DNA from: Pseudomonas cedrina subsp. fulgida
Lineage (GTDB): Bacteria; Pseudomonadota; Gammaproteobacteria; Pseudomonadales; Pseudomonadaceae
Length of the DNA stretch: 35,537 nucleotides
Reading direction: 5' to 3'
NCBI GenBank assembly: GCA_016937595.1
Contig: JAFHKH010000176.1
Span: 1 to 35,537, forward strand
The notes beneath the pieces are model-generated. The model made no database searches. It was not told where the DNA came from and saw nothing but the letters and a program-made list of their open reading frames with translations. Within the stretch, counting starts at the first letter, position 1; each line of letters opens with the position of its first letter. The translations under genes were made by a program, and so were the position numbers. This document shows, piece after piece, positions 17,960 to 26,099 of the stretch.

Positions 17960-18913
17960 ATGAATGAACTCCTAAACGTAGTCGTGCTTAAACGAGTGCT
18001 GCAAGGTGATGATGTGGTCGTCATCGAGCTGGCGCGGGCAGACCGCGGCAATTTACCGACCTTTGAAGCCGGTGCTCATATTGATGTGCACCTACCCTCA
18101 AATGTGATCCGCCAATATTCGTTGTGCGGCGATCCCGCTGACGCAGGCATTTATCGCCTTGGGGTATTGAGAGATCCTCAATCCAGGGGCGGGTCCATTG
18201 CAGTCCATCAGGAATTGCTTGAAGGCGTAAAGGTAAACATAAGCCTGCCTAGGAACCATTTCCCGCTGGACTTGAATGCCGAACGTTCAATCCTGCTCGG
18301 AGGGGGTATTGGTATCACACCGATGCTGGCCATGGCCTATGCGCTTGAAGCCAAGGGCAAGGCGTTCGAAATGCATTATTGCGCACGCTCACGTAGCCGA
18401 AGTGCGTTTCTTGAAGAGTTGGAGCGCTCCGGATTTTCCCAAGCCGTCCAGCTGCACTTCGACGATGAACCTGAAAGCAAACTGGACCTCAAACGCGTAT
18501 TAGGAGGCAGCCAGGAGACGGCTCACCTCTATACATGTGGACCGGGAGGTTTTATGAAGTGGGTTATCAATAATGCTCTCGAACTCGGCTACCCGGATGC
18601 ACACATTCACCGCGAATACTTTCAGGCCGACATTGATACCAATGGGTCTGGTTTTGAGGTTGTAGCGGCGCGCAGCGGTAAAACCGTCAATGTCATGACC
18701 GGGCAGACCATTTATCAAGCACTGGCTGAAGTAGGTATTGATATCGAAATATCCTGCGAGCAGGGTGTTTGTGGCACATGCCTCTGTGATGTTTTAGAGG
18801 GTGAACCAGACCATCGCGATGTGTATCTCACTGCTGATGAAAAAGCGGCGAACGATACGATATTGGTATGCTGCTCACGATCAAAATCTCCACGATTGGT
18901 GCTGGACATATAA
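17960..18913 (+). CDS. Oxygenase reductase (FNR-type with C-terminal [2Fe-2S]), IacF-like paralogue
   Basis: The 317-residue protein has the phthalate-dioxygenase-reductase layout. A flavin-binding barrel (RQYSLCGDP) comes first, then an NAD-binding domain (LLGGGIGITPMLAMA, HLYTCGPGGFM), and last a plant-type ferredoxin domain with Cys266-x4-Cys271-x2-Cys274-x29-Cys304. It carries electrons from NAD(P)H to the Rieske oxygenase, most likely the paralogous alpha/beta pair encoded at 5112-6872, although it could also serve the other pair. The IacF product at 28564-29523 aligns end to end at clear but lower identity than the alpha subunits. The gene sits far from the dioxygenase genes, on the opposite strand. 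Confidence 0.93.
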   Translation: MNELLNVVVLKRVLQGDDVVVIELARADRGNLPTFEAGAHIDVHLPSNVIRQYSLCGDPADAGIYRLGVLRDPQSRGGSIAVHQELLEGVKVNISLPRNHFPLDLNAERSILLGGGIGITPMLAMAYALEAKGKAFEMHYCARSRSRSAFLEELERSGFSQAVQLHFDDEPESKLDLKRVLGGSQETAHLYTCGPGGFMKWVINNALELGYPDAHIHREYFQADIDTNGSGFEVVAARSGKTVNVMTGQTIYQALAEVGIDIEISCEQGVCGTCLCDVLEGEPDHRDVYLTADEKAANDTILVCCSRSKSPRLVLDI

Positions 18914-19173
18914 CGTCAAAAGCGGTGCATCGCCGGCGTCATTTGCCTTGGGCGTCCTCAGCAATTTAATGACACACAGGCTATGGCGCAGAGCTTGTCA
19001 TGCGTTGCCGCTCAAGCAAACCCATTGAGCCCACCGGGATTTTTTCCTGCCGTATCGGCGGTTCAAATCCTTCTGTCTTACACATGACTACTGCTTTGCG
19101 CCGGTTAGTGTTGGTGCTATCCATTCGGCAGTTTCAATCCAGCGCTGCCTGACAATGTGCAGCTGAGAATTTT

Positions 19174-20250
19174 ATGCTTAAGAATAACCTTCAGGGCTTA
19201 TGGAAATATCGAATGCCGTTGTTGGGCATATTCAGTATCGCGACTGCTCTTGCGCTGGCTCTTGCCTGGACAGGAGGATTCTTAGGCACCGGCGTTACCA
19301 CAAAAGAGTTTCTGGGTGATTCCCTGGATAATTTTCCACCAGGCTATCGACGGGCCCACGGTAAGGGTATGTGTTTCAGTGGGACTTTTCATGCGAGCGG
19401 CGCGGCCGTCCCTCTGTCGACCTCACGTATTTTTCTACCGGCCAACATCCCCGCCGTCGGGCGTTTTTCAATCGGCACCGTGGACCCGCATGCGGCGGAC
19501 AATTCGACGGCGACCGTCAGCATGGCACTCATGCTGGTAGGCGACGATAAGTCACAGTGGCGAATGAAGCTCAACAACGAACCCTACTTCGCGACTCGGG
19601 ATGCCGAGGGTTTTCTGGCGCAGGTCGAAGCCTTTGAACCGGTGGCTGCCACTGGACAACCAGCCCCGGACAAGGTGGCCGCGTTTTTTCAAAAATATCC
19701 AGAGGCTCGCAAGTCTGTAGAGCGAGAGGCGAATGCGACTTGGCCGGCCAGTTTTGCAGGCACCGAATATAATTCCATCAACGCCTTCGTACTCATTGCA
19801 GCGGATGGAAAACGTCAACCTGTGCGCTGGTCCATGCGCCCTCATGCGGCTGTAGAGATGTTGAGCAAAGAGGCTCATGCGCAAGCCAGTCATAACTTCC
19901 TGTTTGATGAAATAACTCAGCGTGTGGGTGTAGCACCCTTGTATTGGGATCTGGTATTCCAACTGGCCGAGGCAGGAGATCCGGTGAACGACCCTTCTCA
20001 ACCATGGCCGAGCAACCGCAAAGAGGTAATCGCTGGAACGTTAGAGGTCAACCAGGTGGTAGAGCAAACTCATGGGGCATGTCGTGACATTAACTTTGAC
20101 CCTACGCTTGTACCTTCAGGAATAGCTCTTTCAGACGATCCGGTGCTTGCAGCCCGTGCGGGTATTTACTCCCAGTCCTATAACGCCCGATTACGAGAAA
20201 TCGGTTTTGGTAAGGCCACTGACGCGGTTGGCAAAAAGGAAATCAAATAA
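19174..20250 (+). CDS. Catalase-related heme peroxidase
   Basis: The 358-residue protein starts with an N-terminal hydrophobic segment (about residues 14-34) that acts as an export signal or anchor. It then carries the small-catalase pattern: YRRAHGKGMCFSGTF with the catalytic-type His62, and YSQSYNARL near the C-terminus around the proximal heme tyrosine. It is shorter than true catalases (about 480 residues) and fits the catalase-family peroxidase group often paired with cytochrome b561. The next gene is indeed a cytochrome b561, with stop and start sharing one base (TAATG). Removal of peroxide at the periplasmic face is the likely job. Peroxide could come from the FAD oxidase encoded nearby, which is inference. 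Confidence 0.87.
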   Translation: MLKNNLQGLWKYRMPLLGIFSIATALALALAWTGGFLGTGVTTKEFLGDSLDNFPPGYRRAHGKGMCFSGTFHASGAAVPLSTSRIFLPANIPAVGRFSIGTVDPHAADNSTATVSMALMLVGDDKSQWRMKLNNEPYFATRDAEGFLAQVEAFEPVAATGQPAPDKVAAFFQKYPEARKSVEREANATWPASFAGTEYNSINAFVLIAADGKRQPVRWSMRPHAAVEMLSKEAHAQASHNFLFDEITQRVGVAPLYWDLVFQLAEAGDPVNDPSQPWPSNRKEVIAGTLEVNQVVEQTHGACRDINFDPTLVPSGIALSDDPVLAARAGIYSQSYNARLREIGFGKATDAVGKKEIK

Positions 20251-20807
20251 TGCATACCCAGCAGAAGCACACCGGTGTGCAAAGTTTCAACTTCGCGGCA
20301 CGGCTTCTCCATTGGCTCATGGCTGTCCTTATCCTGGCTATGCTATTTATAGGTGTAGGCATGATGTCTTCTCTGAGCCTGCGTCCCTGGCTCATTGATC
20401 TTCATAGGCCTCTGGGAATCGCCATTCTTCTTTTGGCTATCCTGCGTCTAGGCAATCGGCTTTTAAGCGCCACGCCGCCATTGCCTGCCAGCGTACCGTA
20501 CTGGCAGGCAATGGCGGCGCATGTTTCGCATCTATTGCTCTACTTGCTGATGCTCTGCCTGCCACTGCTCGGTTGGGCGACGCTCTCTGCCGGAAATTGG
20601 CCTGTCACCATGTTCGCGGGCTGGAACCTTCCACCCATTGCTCCTGTCAGCTCCGCGCTTTACGCTTGGTTTCGGGCCGCACATGGGTTATTCGCCTGGG
20701 TTCTGTTTCTGCTTGTATTAGGACATCTTTGCGCAGCGCTGATACATGCCTGGATATACCGCGACGGCGTCTTTTCGAGCATCACGCGTAAGGCTCGTGG
20801 TAAATAA
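20250..20807 (+). CDS. Cytochrome b561-family membrane protein
   Basis: The 185-residue protein has four membrane segments with the conserved heme-ligand histidines at about positions 21 (ARLLHW), 52 (LHRPLG), 145 (AAHGLF) and 159 (LGHLCAA). These anchor two b hemes. It should pass electrons from quinol to the partner peroxidase encoded just before it, with which it shares one base. It is followed directly by a LysR gene whose ATG abuts its stop, so the three form an operon. Confidence 0.92.
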   Translation: MHTQQKHTGVQSFNFAARLLHWLMAVLILAMLFIGVGMMSSLSLRPWLIDLHRPLGIAILLLAILRLGNRLLSATPPLPASVPYWQAMAAHVSHLLLYLLMLCLPLLGWATLSAGNWPVTMFAGWNLPPIAPVSSALYAWFRAAHGLFAWVLFLLVLGHLCAALIHAWIYRDGVFSSITRKARGK

Positions 20808-21749
20808 ATGACGCACATCAACATGGCCACGATCGATCTGAATCTTCTCAGGACTTTTGTGGCTATTTGGGAACACCGCAGCCTGACAATCGCGGCCGAA
20901 CGCCTACACCTCAGCCAGCCCGCCGTCAGTCACGCACTGCGCCGACTACGTGACGTGTTTGACGATCCGCTGTTCGTACGAACAGCAACGTCGATGGAGC
21001 CGACTGACGCAGCTATTCGCCTGCACGGACCCATTGAACATGCGCTGATTATTATTCAAAGCGCATTAATGATGTTTTCGAACTTTGAACCTAAAACTGC
21101 GGATCGTACTTTTCGCATCTCCATGTCAGATATGTCGCAACTTTATGTGCTACCGACGGTGATGGAAGTGCTAGCGCGCGAGGCCCCGAAAGTACGCCTG
21201 GATGTGCGTCAAATGCCTATAGAGCAACTGGCTATGGCATTGCGCAAAGGTGATGTAGATATCGCGATAGGCTATCTGGTGGAACTTGGTGACGAGTGCA
21301 TCTACGAAAACTTGCTAGACGACGAATTCATTTGTCTGTTGCGCAACGGCCATCCTTTTCAGGAAGATGAATTGAGCATTGAGGACATACTCGCCCTGCG
21401 CTATGTTGACGTTTCGAGCAATATTACCGGCCACGGCCTAACCGCCGATGCAGCATTCGGAAAGGCCGGCATTGCGCGCGAAATCGCTCTGAAAGTGCCT
21501 AACTTCACGATGGCCCCGAACATCGTTGCCAACACTGATCTGGCATTGATTCTGCCGCGTGCCATTGCCGTGCAGCTAAACCGCGACCAGCGCTATCGGC
21601 TACTGAGTCTGCCCATCGAATTGCCAGCCATCTCGGTGGGCCTTTATTGCCATAGCCGTTTCCTATCGGATGCCGGGATAACCTGGCTGCGCGGGTTAAT
21701 CATTAGTCTGTTTGCCTCCGGCAGCCATACTGGAGTTCACATCAAATGA
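20808..21749 (+). CDS. LysR-family transcriptional regulator (NahR/NodD-like)
   Basis: The 313-residue protein has a typical LysR helix-turn-helix (LTIAAERLHLSQPAVSHALR, about residues 26-45) followed by FDDPLFVRT. It belongs to the branch with MATIDLNLLRTFVAI at the start, which includes NahR- and NodD-like regulators responding to aromatics. The ATG at 20808 abuts the cytochrome gene stop; another ATG at 20823 is possible. Its 3' end faces the flavin reductase gene with a 56-bp gap. It may control the peroxidase operon or the ring-degradation genes beside it. Confidence 0.92.
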   Translation: MTHINMATIDLNLLRTFVAIWEHRSLTIAAERLHLSQPAVSHALRRLRDVFDDPLFVRTATSMEPTDAAIRLHGPIEHALIIIQSALMMFSNFEPKTADRTFRISMSDMSQLYVLPTVMEVLAREAPKVRLDVRQMPIEQLAMALRKGDVDIAIGYLVELGDECIYENLLDDEFICLLRNGHPFQEDELSIEDILALRYVDVSSNITGHGLTADAAFGKAGIAREIALKVPNFTMAPNIVANTDLALILPRAIAVQLNRDQRYRLLSLPIELPAISVGLYCHSRFLSDAGITWLRGLIISLFASGSHTGVHIK

Positions 21750-21805
21750 TGCGTGCGGGCATTATTTATAAACCCTGTCACCTGCGAATGGGGAACTGCA
21801 CTTAT

Positions 21806-22333
21806 TCAGGATGCAGACGTCTGTACGTTGACGGCTGCAGCCCGCCCCAGACGGTGAAAGTTTCTCCCAAAGTAAATCAGACTCTCCCCCTCTTCACGGA
21901 CCTGAATGTGGTTAATTTCGACAAATAATACCGAGTGCGATCCGACTTCTTTGATATCTACGATGTTTCCTTCGAGGCTTGCCAGGGCTTCGTTCAACAC
22001 CGGTAGGCCCGAGGAGCCTGTCCGCCAATCCTGGCCGGCAAAACGTTCAGCAGGCGGCAGGTCGGTCATACCAGCAAACTGTCGCGCAACACCCTCCAGA
22101 TCACCGGTCAGTATATTTACGCACAACGCCCTGTTGCCCAGCAACGCCTCATGAATTGAACTGTTGCGGTTGATGCAAACCAATAATGTTGGGGGCGTAT
22201 CAGTGACCGAGCAGACCGCGCTCGCAGTTAATCCGAAGCGACCATGGGGGCCATCGGTAGTAATGATATTCACCGCCGCAGACAACAATGACAGCGCTTG
22301 CCGAAAATGTTGTTTGGATTGATCGCTAATCAT
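21806..22333 (-). CDS. Flavin reductase (DIM6/NTAB type), IacG-like paralogue
   Basis: The ATG at 22333 is preferred over a GTG at 22342 because an AAGGTGAAGG tract lies upstream. The 175-residue product has the flavin-reductase split-barrel pattern (SAAVNIITTDGPHGRFGLTA, then CSVTDTPPTLLVCINRNSS, NVLTGD-like segment, and HSVLFVEI). It reduces FMN or FAD with NAD(P)H and supplies it to a two-component monooxygenase. That partner is surely the acyl-CoA-dehydrogenase-like protein encoded divergently at 22593. The IacG product at 28055-28552 shares the same blocks. Confidence 0.92.
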   Translation of the reverse strand: MISDQSKQHFRQALSLLSAAVNIITTDGPHGRFGLTASAVCSVTDTPPTLLVCINRNSSIHEALLGNRALCVNILTGDLEGVARQFAGMTDLPPAERFAGQDWRTGSSGLPVLNEALASLEGNIVDIKEVGSHSVLFVEINHIQVREEGESLIYFGRNFHRLGRAAAVNVQTSAS

Positions 22334-22420
22334 AACCTTCACCTTGTAATTATTGACTTGGTGAATCCATGTTGAGACGGATTGTTCATGCGGTCAAATT
22401 CGCTTTACTCATACGGACTA

Positions 22421-22450
22421 TTGACAGCAGGAATAGCAATCGCCCTTAAA
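22421..22450 (+). promoter_or_regulatory. Candidate promoter toward the IacA-like gene
   Basis: A consensus -35 hexamer TTGACA (22421-22426) is followed after 18 bp by CTTAAA (22445-22450), a poor -10. It would give a leader of about 140 nt before the ATG at 22593. This is the only consensus -35 I noticed in the divergent gap. Confidence 0.3.
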
Positions 22451-22592
22451 CGCCCTCCCCTTTAGAGGCGCATGGCACGACAGTTAATTCCCACAGATTA
22501 TTAAGCTTATTCATATTCCGAATTTGATTTTTTCTTATCAGCCCACGCATCCTGAACGTGTATGCAATCACCCTAGCCAGAGAACAATAAAC

Positions 22593-23783
22593 ATGAACAG
22601 CAAAAACAATTTCAATGATCGTGACACACGTGAAGGCGCTCCAATCAGCATCAAGGCGATTTCCCTGGATGATGTGATTGCGGAGATTGCCAAGCGTCGC
22701 AGCGAGTTTAATCAACGCTCCCATGTCCCTTTAGACATGATCGAAAAAATGAAAGCAGTGGGTATCTTCCGCGCCAGTACTCCCAAATGTTTCGGTGGCG
22801 ATGCGCTGGCTCCAGCCGAGTTCCTGCGCATTGTAGAGCGGGTTTCCGAAGCCGACGGTTCGGTCGGTTGGGTGGCCGCGTTCGGCTCAGCCAACATCTA
22901 CCTGGCGGCACTCCCCCCGGCAACCCAAGCGTTGATTTATGCCAACGGGCCAGACCAGGTCTATGCTGGCGGCCTTTACCCTCTACAACCCGCCAAAGAG
23001 ACTGAAAATGGCTGGGAAGTCAGCGGGCACTGGCGGTTTGCTAGTGGATGCAAAGGTGCCAACTGGATTGGTGTAGGCATCGGTGGCACATCGGCCAACG
23101 GTGGAGGACCGACGGCAGGCAAACCGCTGACCGCTGTGTTCCCCGCAAGCGAAGTGCAGATCGTCGACAACTGGAATGTTGTCGGAATGCAAGGGACGGG
23201 AAGCCATGACCTCAAATTGCACCAAAAGAACATCCAACGCGATTGGACTTTCGTGCGTGGCAGTGCCTCCACAATTGATGAGCCCCTCTATCATTACCCG
23301 TCCGTTTCCTACCAGGCGCAAGTTCACGCCGCCGTTAACCTTGGGCTGGCACGCGCAGCACTGGACTTGGTGATCGCAATGTCGGGCAGCACCAAGACTG
23401 TCACCGGTGCCCCGCGCTTGGGTGATCGCGCTTATTACCGCAGCGAACTGGGTAAGGCAGAGGCGATGCTGCGAAGCGCCCAGGCGTTTTTCTACGAATC
23501 CGCCGAAGCTGTATGGGCCTCGCTTTTGGCCGGTAATCCGGTGACCTTGCAGCAGACAAACTTGTTGCGCCTCAGCTCTACCCATGCCGCTCATACCGGA
23601 GCGGACGTAGTCATGAAGGCTTATCGATTGGCTGGGACTGCAGCCATCTTCAATGACCATCGCCTGCAATGGATCGTACGCGACTCCATGGTAGTGACAC
23701 AGCATGCTTTCCTCGGTGAAGCAACTTATGACGGCGCCGGCGCGGTGTTCGCTGGCATCGAACCGAACATGCCCTATCCTTGA
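22593..23783 (+). CDS. Acyl-CoA-dehydrogenase-fold flavin monooxygenase, IacA-like paralogue
   Basis: The ATG at 22593 gives a 396-residue protein; the frame is open upstream to a TTG at 22524 without a good ribosome site. It has the DszC/HpaB-like acyl-CoA dehydrogenase fold used by group D flavin monooxygenases: SEADGSVGWVAAFG, GCKGANWIGVGIG, GMQGTGSHDL and a C-terminal TQHAFLGEATYDGAG. The IacA product at 32492-33664 shares these blocks but overall identity looks much lower than for the dioxygenase subunits. IacA starts auxin breakdown by oxygenating the indole ring with reduced flavin. This copy, with its divergent flavin reductase gene, would attack a related ring. Confidence 0.9.
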   Translation: MNSKNNFNDRDTREGAPISIKAISLDDVIAEIAKRRSEFNQRSHVPLDMIEKMKAVGIFRASTPKCFGGDALAPAEFLRIVERVSEADGSVGWVAAFGSANIYLAALPPATQALIYANGPDQVYAGGLYPLQPAKETENGWEVSGHWRFASGCKGANWIGVGIGGTSANGGGPTAGKPLTAVFPASEVQIVDNWNVVGMQGTGSHDLKLHQKNIQRDWTFVRGSASTIDEPLYHYPSVSYQAQVHAAVNLGLARAALDLVIAMSGSTKTVTGAPRLGDRAYYRSELGKAEAMLRSAQAFFYESAEAVWASLLAGNPVTLQQTNLLRLSSTHAAHTGADVVMKAYRLAGTAAIFNDHRLQWIVRDSMVVTQHAFLGEATYDGAGAVFAGIEPNMPYP

Positions 23784-24107
23784 GCAGCACTATGAACAGC
23801 CGCTTCTGCCACGCTGCCGCAGCCTCTAGAGCTGATTCTGTAAGAGAAATATGCAACCTTGTTAGCGAGTCTCTGCCAACTGAACGAAAATCGCGTCCAG
23901 GTCGTTTGAGATGAAGATTGTCGCAATCGGGCTGCACCGAGCCAACATCAGTCGATGTATGCAAATTGGTGAGTGGGCACTATCAGTTTTAATATGCGGC
24001 ACACAGCTGTTTTCGCTCAAGCGTGTCATAAAGCGACCGATAAAAACTTATGCGCTGGGCCGTCCGCCGCTGCTTGCGGGGAGCACATTCCACGCTCTAG
24101 GAAAACC
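23784..24107 (+). promoter_or_regulatory. Intergenic region upstream of the MCP gene with a candidate FliA (sigma-28) promoter
   Basis: No gene is seen in these 324 bp. TCAA at 24017-24020 followed after 15 bp by ACCGATAA at 24036-24043 closely matches the flagellar sigma-28 promoter (GCCGATAA -10; Pseudomonas sites often start TCAAG, present here). It lies 64 bp before the MCP ATG. Chemoreceptor genes are commonly transcribed from such promoters. Confidence 0.55.
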
Positions 24108-25732
24108 ATGACAATAAGAACAATGAACATTGCTCCGCGCGCATTTCTGGGGTTCTCCCTGATAGGCGCGCTCATGCTGATTCTCGGCCTCTTCGCCTTG
24201 TCTCAGATGAGCAAGATCCGAGCAGCTGGCGACGACATCGCGATAAATGGCGTCCCTAGCTTTCAGACCCTGAATGCTCTCACGGTGACGGGCGTCCGTA
24301 TGCGGGTTTTGTTGTATCGGCTGTTGACTGATCGCGAACCGAATACCCAGAACAGGACTATCGAATTACTTGCGGAACAAAACCAACAACTTAACAAGTC
24401 GCAGGCAGCATACGCCAAACTGATTTCATCCCCTGTAGAGCAATCCGACTACAACGACTATATGCGGCTGATGGATGAATATCGGAAGATTGAAACGCGC
24501 TTTGTTACCCTCAGTCGGGCTGGCAATCTGCAGGAGCTAACGCGCGTGCTGAACGCCGAGTCTGCGGCTAACGCTGAGCAGATAAACGTAGCGTTGGGTA
24601 AGCTTACTGACTTCAATAACGCCCAGCTGACTATCATCAATCAATCCGCTGCTGACCAGTACAGCTCTGCGTTCAACTGGGTTGTCGGCCTCCTCATTAT
24701 TGCCTCGCTGCTGACCCTGCTGTTTGCCTGGCTGCTGACCAAGAGCATCACCCAACCGATAGCGTTGGCACTTGAAGCGGCTGAAACCATCGCCGAAGGT
24801 AATCTGACCCGACCAATAAAGGTTGATGGCACTGACGAAGCGGGCCGGTTGCTGCTCGCCATGCAAAAAATGCAGGAGAAACTGCGCGATACCTTGATGC
24901 GTATTTCCGGATCCGCAACACAACTGGCTTCCGCTGCCGAGGAGCTGAACGCCGTTACCGATGAAAGCGCCCGTGGCCTTGCGCAGCAGGACAACGAAAT
25001 AGAACAAGCCGCGACTGCAGTCAACGAAATGACCAGCGCCGTCGAAGAAGTGGCGCGTAACGCAGTGAGCACTTCAGAGGCGTCAAAAAACGCGACGGCG
25101 TCAGCAGGCGATGGCCGGGATCTGGTTCACGAAACCGTCAACGCTATCGAACGCATGAGCGGGGATGTGCAAAGCACCGCCGATCTGATTGGTAATCTTG
25201 CGGAAGAGTCCCGCGACATCGGCAAGGTTCTGGACGTGATTCGTGGCTTGGCGGATCAGACCAACCTGCTGGCGCTGAACGCAGCTATCGAAGCGCCCGG
25301 GCCGGTGAAGCCGGTCGCGGCTTTGCGGTGGTCGCCGATGAAGTGCGCGCTTTGGCCCATCGCACCCAACAGTCCACCAGCGAAATTGAACGCATGGTTG
25401 GCAGCATTCAAGGCGGCACCCAAAAAGCAGTCAGTTCAATGCGTAACAGCACTGACCGTGCTGAATCCACCCTGAACATCGCGAAAGGCGCAGGCTTGGC
25501 GCTGGAAACCATCAACACCGCAGTGATCGAGATCAACGAACGTAACCTGGTCATCGCCGCCGCTGCGGAAGAACAGGCTGCAGTCGCCCGTGAAGTGGAC
25601 CGCAACTTGGTTAACATCCGGGACCTGTCGACGCAATCTTCCAACGGCGCCGCCCAAACCAGCGCCGCCAGCGGCGAGTTGACCCGCCTGGCGGTTGACC
25701 TGAACAGCATGGTGTCGAGGTTTCGCTTGTAA
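24108..25732 (+). pseudogene. Methyl-accepting chemotaxis protein, one-base frameshift
   Basis: The ATG at 24108 is chosen because it sits just before the first membrane helix. The joined product is about 541 residues. It has TM1 (about residues 10-30), a four-helix-bundle-type periplasmic domain (about 31-187), TM2 (about 190-210), HAMP, and the signalling domain. At 25295 the sequence reads GAAGCGCCCGG where the conserved tip (AAIEAARAG) needs GAAGCGGCCCGG, so one G is missing. The frame resumes correctly to 25732. It lies downstream of the IacA-like gene and has a candidate FliA promoter. A receptor for the substrate of this locus would fit, but the ligand is unknown. Whether it is broken in the cell or a sequencing error cannot be told. 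Confidence 0.85.
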
Positions 25733-26099
25733 GAGGTATCGGAGGCCATCTGTTGGAGCGAGGCTTGCCCGCGCGTGCGATGAAGAGGTCTGCCTGATAT
25801 ACCAAGGCGCCTAGTTCGCAGGCGAAGCCTGGCTCTCACAGAGTTCAATTTGAACCCTGATCCCGCCCACAAAGTTACGGCCATTGGCGCTAATGTCCCA
25901 TTGGCGTGTGGGTCAGCCGTGGCGCTGGATAACGGCGCCATATGGTCCTCTGTGTTGCCTCCAAATAACCCCGACTACAACGAGATGGCCACCCTCTCCG
26001 CTCCCATCAAAGAAATAATGGCTTGACCTTGCCTCTCGGTTCTCGTTAACTTCACACTGCTCTCCTACCTTCCGGTAGGAAGCCTATTCTGAGTTTGTT
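25733..26099. other. Intergenic region with a REP doublet
   Basis: No gene is seen between the MCP gene and the MFS transporter gene (367 bp). It contains an inverted pair of Pseudomonas-type REP elements (annotated separately) and the promoter of the transporter gene. Confidence 0.65.
25751..25840. repeat. Inverted pair of Pseudomonas REP elements (REPIN-like)
   Basis: The left copy contains GGAGCGAGGCTTGCCCGCG (25755-25773). The right copy, read on the minus strand from 25840, contains TGTGAGAGCCAGGCTTCGCC. Both match the GGGAGCxxGCTTGCCxGCG form of REP sequences common in intergenic DNA of fluorescent pseudomonads, in the usual head-to-head arrangement. Both copies are slightly degenerate. 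Confidence 0.7.

Noticed and set aside
22983..23705. Minus-strand open frame opposite the IacA-like gene
   Set aside because: Antisense shadow of a clear monooxygenase gene.
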